Shown here piece after piece: positions 60,162-64,000 of a stretch of DNA of 64,000 nt; position 1 is the first letter of the stretch, and each line of letters begins with the position of its first letter. Source of the DNA: CAYXSX01 sp964493095 (GTDB lineage: Bacteria; Pseudomonadota; Alphaproteobacteria; Micavibrionales; Micavibrionaceae); assembly GCA_964493095.1 (NCBI GenBank), contig CAZBNG010000001.1, positions 1 through 64,000 on the forward strand, read 5' to 3'. The position numbers and the translations under genes were made by a program. The notes under the pieces were generated by a model. The model saw nothing but the letters and a program-made list of their open reading frames with translations, searched no databases and was not told the origin of the DNA.

Positions 60162-61303
60162 GTCTCCTTAAGGCCGACGACAATATCGCGGAAACCTGGC
60201 CTGACGAGCCGGACCGTTTTACCGACGAGCATGTCGATCCCTTCCTTTTATGGTGCGTAAAGAAGAACTCCTCGGATGTGACATTCCAGTCGGACCGCCC
60301 GGTTTACAACGAGATTCACGGTACATTATACCCTGCGACATACCGTAATCTTGATGCGGCGGACATGGCCGTCCTGCTGACAAAAATTTACGGCCCGGAA
60401 GCGCAGGCCCGTCTGGCCTCGGCCCGCGATCTTGATGTTTCTTACGAAATTCGGCCCGACCGCTATACGCGTCACCGTTTTCGCGTCAACATCACCGCCG
60501 TGCTTTCCCGCGGCCGTGACGCCGCGCAGATCACCATGCGTGTTCTTCCCAGCGAACCGCCGACGATGAAAGATCTCGGCGTCGAGGAGGATATCGTCAA
60601 TAACTGGGCGCCCCGGCAAGGCATTGTGATTGTCACCGGGCCGACGGGGTCGGGAAAAACCACGCTACTGGCCGCCGGTAACCGCCTGCTGCTGGAACGT
60701 CCGCGCGGATGCGGCAAGATGCTGACATATGAATCTCCTATTGAATATGTTTACGATTCCATTCATTCGCCGCGCTCCCTCGTCGCGCAGAGCGAGATTC
60801 CCCGCCACCTTCCCAATTTCGCTCATGGCGTGCGCAATGCCCTGCGCCGCAAACCCGAGGTAATCCTTGTAGGAGAGGCCCGCGACCGCGAAACCATCAA
60901 TGCTTCGATCGAAGCGGCGCAGACAGGTCATGCCGTCTATACCACAACGCACACCACAGGCGTCGCCAACACCGTGCAGCGTATGCTTTCCACCTATGAC
61001 ATGAGCGAGCGTGAGGAACGCGCGATTGCCCTCATGGAAACTTTGCGCATGATCGTTACACAGTCGCTCGTTCCGCGGATCGGCGGAGGGCGGATCGGCA
61101 TCCGGGAGTGGATGATTTTCCCCGACGAAGTGCGTGAAAAACTTATGGATATGGACTTCACCCGCTGGCCGTCAGAGCTTCACCGCATGATCGCCTATTA
61201 CGGCCAGACAATGGAGCGTTCTGCCGAAATAGAATACGAAGCGGGCAAGATCGACCGGCGCGCCTATCTCCTGCTTTCCGCCAGTACCGGCGCGGGCAGC
61301 TAA
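60140..61303 (+). CDS. dotB: I-type T4SS ATPase DotB
   Basis: The 387-residue secretion ATPase of the PilT/VirB11 class belongs to the DotB/TraJ branch. An N-terminal domain (1-150) precedes the RecA-like core with Walker A GPTGSGKT (167-174), an Asp box (ITYESPIEYVYDS), Walker B VILVGEARD and the His box TGHAVYTTTHTTG. These are complete, so it should be active as a hexamer at the inner membrane, powering assembly or substrate transfer. The start lies inside dotC. icmT begins 96 bp downstream. Confidence 0.94.
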   Translation: MATRKPVSLLKADDNIAETWPDEPDRFTDEHVDPFLLWCVKKNSSDVTFQSDRPVYNEIHGTLYPATYRNLDAADMAVLLTKIYGPEAQARLASARDLDVSYEIRPDRYTRHRFRVNITAVLSRGRDAAQITMRVLPSEPPTMKDLGVEEDIVNNWAPRQGIVIVTGPTGSGKTTLLAAGNRLLLERPRGCGKMLTYESPIEYVYDSIHSPRSLVAQSEIPRHLPNFAHGVRNALRRKPEVILVGEARDRETINASIEAAQTGHAVYTTTHTTGVANTVQRMLSTYDMSEREERAIALMETLRMIVTQSLVPRIGGGRIGIREWMIFPDEVREKLMDMDFTRWPSELHRMIAYYGQTMERSAEIEYEAGKIDRRAYLLLSASTGAGS

Positions 61304-61399
61304 ATATTTCCCCAAACCGCTCATTTTAATTTATAATATCTAGGTAAATGGCGTTTTGCCCGCTTTCGCGGCATCAGCGCCTGCAAAACAGGGGACACT

Positions 61400-61699
61400 G
61401 TGACCAAAGAGATTGATAACATACAGGATAAGCTAAACTGGCACTGGCGCAACTCCATGCGGCCCGTGCGGTTTTTCGCTTTCGACGCCCGCGCGGCCAT
61501 CATGATCCCCGTTCTTCTGGTCTATGCCCGCCTTTCCACTATCCTGATTACCATAGCCCTGATGTTCTTTTTCCGTTTTCTGGAGCGCAAGGGCCTGACT
61601 TTTCCCGCCGCCCTGCGCGCGTTTCGTTCCTGGGTGGTCACGCCCAACAGGCCCGGCTGGATCGGCGTTCACAAAAAACGTTTTACCGATTTCGGTTAG
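61400..61699 (+). CDS. icmT: I-type T4SS protein IcmT
   Basis: The 99-residue small membrane protein shows the IcmT/TraK signature WHWRNSMRPVRFFAFDARAA (residues 14-33), followed by two hydrophobic helices separated by a short turn (about 34-62) and RAFRSWVVTPNRPGW. In Legionella, IcmT is essential for Dot/Icm function. The gene order dotD-dotC-dotB-icmT equals traH-traI-traJ-traK of IncI plasmids such as R64. The next IncI gene (traL/icmS) is not found after it; a TcpQ-domain protein takes that position. Confidence 0.88.
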   Translation: MTKEIDNIQDKLNWHWRNSMRPVRFFAFDARAAIMIPVLLVYARLSTILITIALMFFFRFLERKGLTFPAALRAFRSWVVTPNRPGWIGVHKKRFTDFG

Positions 61700-61811
61700 C
61701 CCCAATTTCCCGCTACAAACAACCGCTTGACCCTTGTGTTTTACAATTGCGCCCTTTATCCTCGTAATGGTCTCGTGATATTTGCGAATTGAAAGAAAAG
61801 GGCTGGTTTTC

Positions 61812-63185
61812 ATGCGCGCTTTAACGCTTTCCTGTTTCTCCGCCGTAATGGGTTTGAGTATCACCCTTGGGGCAAGCGCCGCTTTCGCGGGATTCCAATG
61901 GTCTCCTCCTTCCGAGCATGCACCACCGCCGCCTTCACATTCTTCGGGTGAAAAGCCTGTTATGCTGCAAGATGACAGCACGCTCAATGAACTGCCCACC
62001 GTTGATGCCGGGCAATCAACGCAGTCTCAAAATACGCCGTCTCCTGTCATACACCGGCAAAATGTCCAGCCTACGCCGACAACGTCACGTCAGCCTGCGG
62101 CATCGGCGGCGGCATCTTCCGGCCTGCGCATTCCCCCGGTAACTTCCGGGCCTTTGCCCAAACCGGGTGCGCCCATTTCCCTTCTCGAACATCCGCCTGA
62201 GGAGCCTTCGGCGCCGTCAGCCAGCCCGCAACATAATGGTAATGCGCCCTATGTAGCTTCACAGCCCATCCAGTCCGAACCCCTGGCTCCTCCGCCGACA
62301 CCCGGCGAAACTTCTTCCATGCAACAACCCGCACAGCTAAAGGTAAAAACAGTAGGAGGAAGTGGACAGCAGGGTGACGCAGAGTCTCCAACGGCAACGC
62401 CTTACACAAGACGCGAACCCGTAAAGCGCATGAGTCCGGCCACAAAACCGCTGGCCAAACCAGCGATTACCCTTATCGCAAAACTGCCGGGAGAAAACGG
62501 TGACTATTCGCCGGTTAGCGGCTTTGGGACCGACATGCCGCTGGCACTGGCGCTGCAGCAGGTTGTGCCCCCTTCTTACGGTTATATTCCGGAAGGAAAA
62601 GTGGATCTGGGAGCCCGCGTATCCTGGAGCGGCGATGGCCGGCCATGGGATGCCGTCCTTAATGAGATGCTGGCGCCTCTGGGTCTGACCTCGGAAATAC
62701 GCGGGAAAAACGTTCACCTTCGTAAGCAGGACGCTCCTATAGAAATGGTGGAACAATACGTTGACACGACCCGGGCGGCTTCAGCGCAAAAACAGCCATC
62801 GGCCACGTCTTTTGATGCGCCCGCAAAAAGCAGCGGTTCCATGGAAAAACCTTCGGAAAGGCCCGCTTATTCACGGGCAGAAAATCCTGCCCTGTCGATG
62901 ACCTCGGATATGTCCCGGACGGTGCCATCAAACGCCCCGGTAACAACGGGAAGCAAGCTCTGGCAGGCTACGCAGGGAGAGAGCCTGCGCACTATTCTTA
63001 CAACGTGGAGCCAAAGAGCGGGCTTTTCCCTTGTCTGGCAATCACCACAAGATTTTTCGATCACTTCCGACATACTGGTTACCGGAAGCTTTGAAAATGC
63101 GCTGGATATTCTGATGCATTACGGGCTGGGAAGCGCTGCGCCGTCATATGAATTAAAGCCCGGCATTCTGGTCGTAAAAGATTAG
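61812..63185 (+). CDS. Exported TcpQ-domain protein
   Basis: The 457-residue protein starts at ATG 61812 with a signal peptide (MRALTLSCFSAVMGLSITLG, cleavage near residue 30 after AFA). A Pro/Ser/Thr-rich region (30-215) leads to a first small domain (about 235-310, VSGFGTDMPLALALQQVVP...GKVDLGARVSWSGDG), another linker, and the C-terminal domain (about 380-457, KLWQATQGESLRTILTTWSQRAG...VTGSFENALDILMHYGLG) which matches the TcpQ/PilL C-terminal fold. Both domains look like the same small alpha/beta N0-type unit. Such proteins stabilise secretins. The role here is probably as an outer-membrane partner of the Dot proteins, by inference. Confidence 0.75.
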   Translation: MRALTLSCFSAVMGLSITLGASAAFAGFQWSPPSEHAPPPPSHSSGEKPVMLQDDSTLNELPTVDAGQSTQSQNTPSPVIHRQNVQPTPTTSRQPAASAAASSGLRIPPVTSGPLPKPGAPISLLEHPPEEPSAPSASPQHNGNAPYVASQPIQSEPLAPPPTPGETSSMQQPAQLKVKTVGGSGQQGDAESPTATPYTRREPVKRMSPATKPLAKPAITLIAKLPGENGDYSPVSGFGTDMPLALALQQVVPPSYGYIPEGKVDLGARVSWSGDGRPWDAVLNEMLAPLGLTSEIRGKNVHLRKQDAPIEMVEQYVDTTRAASAQKQPSATSFDAPAKSSGSMEKPSERPAYSRAENPALSMTSDMSRTVPSNAPVTTGSKLWQATQGESLRTILTTWSQRAGFSLVWQSPQDFSITSDILVTGSFENALDILMHYGLGSAAPSYELKPGILVVKD

Positions 63186-63198
63186 TGACAGACTTTTA

Positions 63199-64000
63199 CT
63201 AGATATAATTCACAAGACTGAGCTTGCTGATACTTGCCGTCACGCTGTAAGAAGCCTCCATCTGAATTTGGAGGATATTGATCTTCAGCGCCACTTCGTT
63301 AATGTCGGCGTCTTCCGTATCGGAGATTACGTTCAGTAGCAAATTCTGCGTATCCTGGTGTTTTTTGCTGACTTCATCGATCCGGGCACGCGCATTTTCC
63401 AGTTTAAAACGTACACCGTCGATTTCATCAAGTGCATTGTTTACCATCGACGTCATCTGGTTAAAAACCGCGTAGAAATTTTCCTTCTGCTCTTGCAGCG
63501 TATCGCCGGGGGCTCCTTTTATATCAGGAGCATTGGGCGGCGCATTGGGTGGGGTATAAACATCGGCAATCGGCCCCAAGGCGGGGTTTTTAAAGAAGGA
63601 AACCGCCACCAGAACATCCCGGAATCCTTTATCATTAGCCAACGCCGTATAATCTATATCCGCGTTTTCATCAACGCGGCTAAACACGCTGCCTGCGGTG
63701 CCGGAGCTAAGCGCCGCGTTAAAACCCACGATACTGTCGGTCATCGCATCGGGATCGACGCTTGCATCGCGACCTTTCAGGGCATTTATGAAGCTCGCTG
63801 TGGTAATGTTATTTGCGCTGCCCTCGTCTTTCCAGTTTGAAAAAAGGGTGGACATCGCCGTATCAAGAATGCCGTTATTGTCAAAAGGCTTGGTATTTGT
63901 CTCCGCGCCGCCCAGAAGATAACGATTGCCTTCTTTGGAATTCAGAAGTTCACCGACAAAGTCGAAAATACCCTCGGCAAGATCCTGCAGGGTTTTAAGG
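63199..64000 (-). CDS. flgL: Flagellar hook-filament junction protein FlgL-like (5' end outside window)
   Basis: The frame is open from the window edge to a stop at 63199, giving 266 residues of the C-terminal portion. The first visible part contains GNRYLLGGAETNTKPFDNN, typical of FlgL (G..LFGG..T...PF). The end, INEVALKINILQIQMEASYSVTASISKLSLVNYI, is the flagellin C-terminal helix that packs with the N-terminus in hook-filament junction proteins and flagellins. The variable middle (about 70-160) is Asp/Ser-rich. A FlgL is more likely than filament flagellin because of the first motif and the ending. It converges with the TcpQ-domain gene, 13 bp apart. Confidence 0.8.
   Translation of the reverse strand, partial: LKTLQDLAEGIFDFVGELLNSKEGNRYLLGGAETNTKPFDNNGILDTAMSTLFSNWKDEGSANNITTASFINALKGRDASVDPDAMTDSIVGFNAALSSGTAGSVFSRVDENADIDYTALANDKGFRDVLVAVSFFKNPALGPIADVYTPPNAPPNAPDIKGAPGDTLQEQKENFYAVFNQMTSMVNNALDEIDGVRFKLENARARIDEVSKKHQDTQNLLLNVISDTEDADINEVALKINILQIQMEASYSVTASISKLSLVNYI

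Overview
The window is a chromosomal segment of a Gram-negative alphaproteobacterium, read directly from gene content: a TIGR02300/FYDLN-type acidic zinc-ribbon protein, the rpmH-rnpA-yidD-yidC-engB block, dapD/dapE, truA-fmt-def, an O-antigen ligase, an outer-membrane beta barrel, a flagellin/FlgL-type protein and four genes of an I-type (Dot/Icm-IncI) type IV secretion system. A Micavibrio-like lineage would fit, but that placement is inference and no 16S gene is present.

Layout. 0-11.7 kb: host genes, including a minus-strand fatty-acid beta-oxidation cluster (thiolase, fused hydroxyacyl-CoA dehydrogenase/enoyl-CoA hydratase, half-size drug/metabolite transporter, small protein, acyl-CoA dehydrogenase), then prmA. 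11.8-28.2 kb: an AT-rich 16.4-kb integrated island bounded by 14-bp direct repeats that duplicate the last codons of glmS. 28.2-34.2 kb: glmS, cysQ-like, glmU, DUF3108 and FemAB-like genes on the minus strand. 35-41.5 kb: dapD, an HD-like gene, dapE, truA, fmt, def. 42.7-48 kb: rmuC, engB, yidC, yidD, rnpA, rpmH. 48-54.5 kb: ubiH-like hydroxylase, outer-membrane barrel, O-antigen ligase, tRNA-Ala(GGC), an AAA+ enhancer-binding-like regulator without the GAFTGA loop, and a BAX-inhibitor-1 protein. 54.7-63.2 kb: FIST sensor protein, then a plus-strand run with a DsbG-like protein, a Pro-rich protein, a lytic transglycosylase, dotD-dotC-dotB-icmT and a TcpQ-domain protein. The window ends inside a flagellar hook-filament (FlgL-like) gene.

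The island is the most interesting part. From left to right it carries a large serine recombinase, two paralogous SF2 helicases that each end in a long array of ~88-residue repeats and start from near-identical, apparently leaderless promoters, a minimal tyrosine recombinase, a block of paralogous unknown proteins in which each unit is preceded by a large inverted repeat, an HUH (rolling-circle Rep-like) endonuclease, a small membrane protein, an XRE regulator translationally coupled to a trypsin-like protease behind a palindromic operator, and a long AbiV-family protein. The serine recombinase ORF runs through the left attachment site into host DNA; if the island is joined end to end at the 14-bp core, the frame continues into the 104-codon ORF at the right end. 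The attachment site therefore appears to lie inside the recombinase gene, and integration would exchange its C-terminus for 26 host-encoded residues.

The serine recombinase and HUH protein are the likely mobility and replication modules. The helicase pair, protease pair and AbiV protein look like cargo, probably defence or inter-element conflict functions. That functional reading is inference from domains and context.
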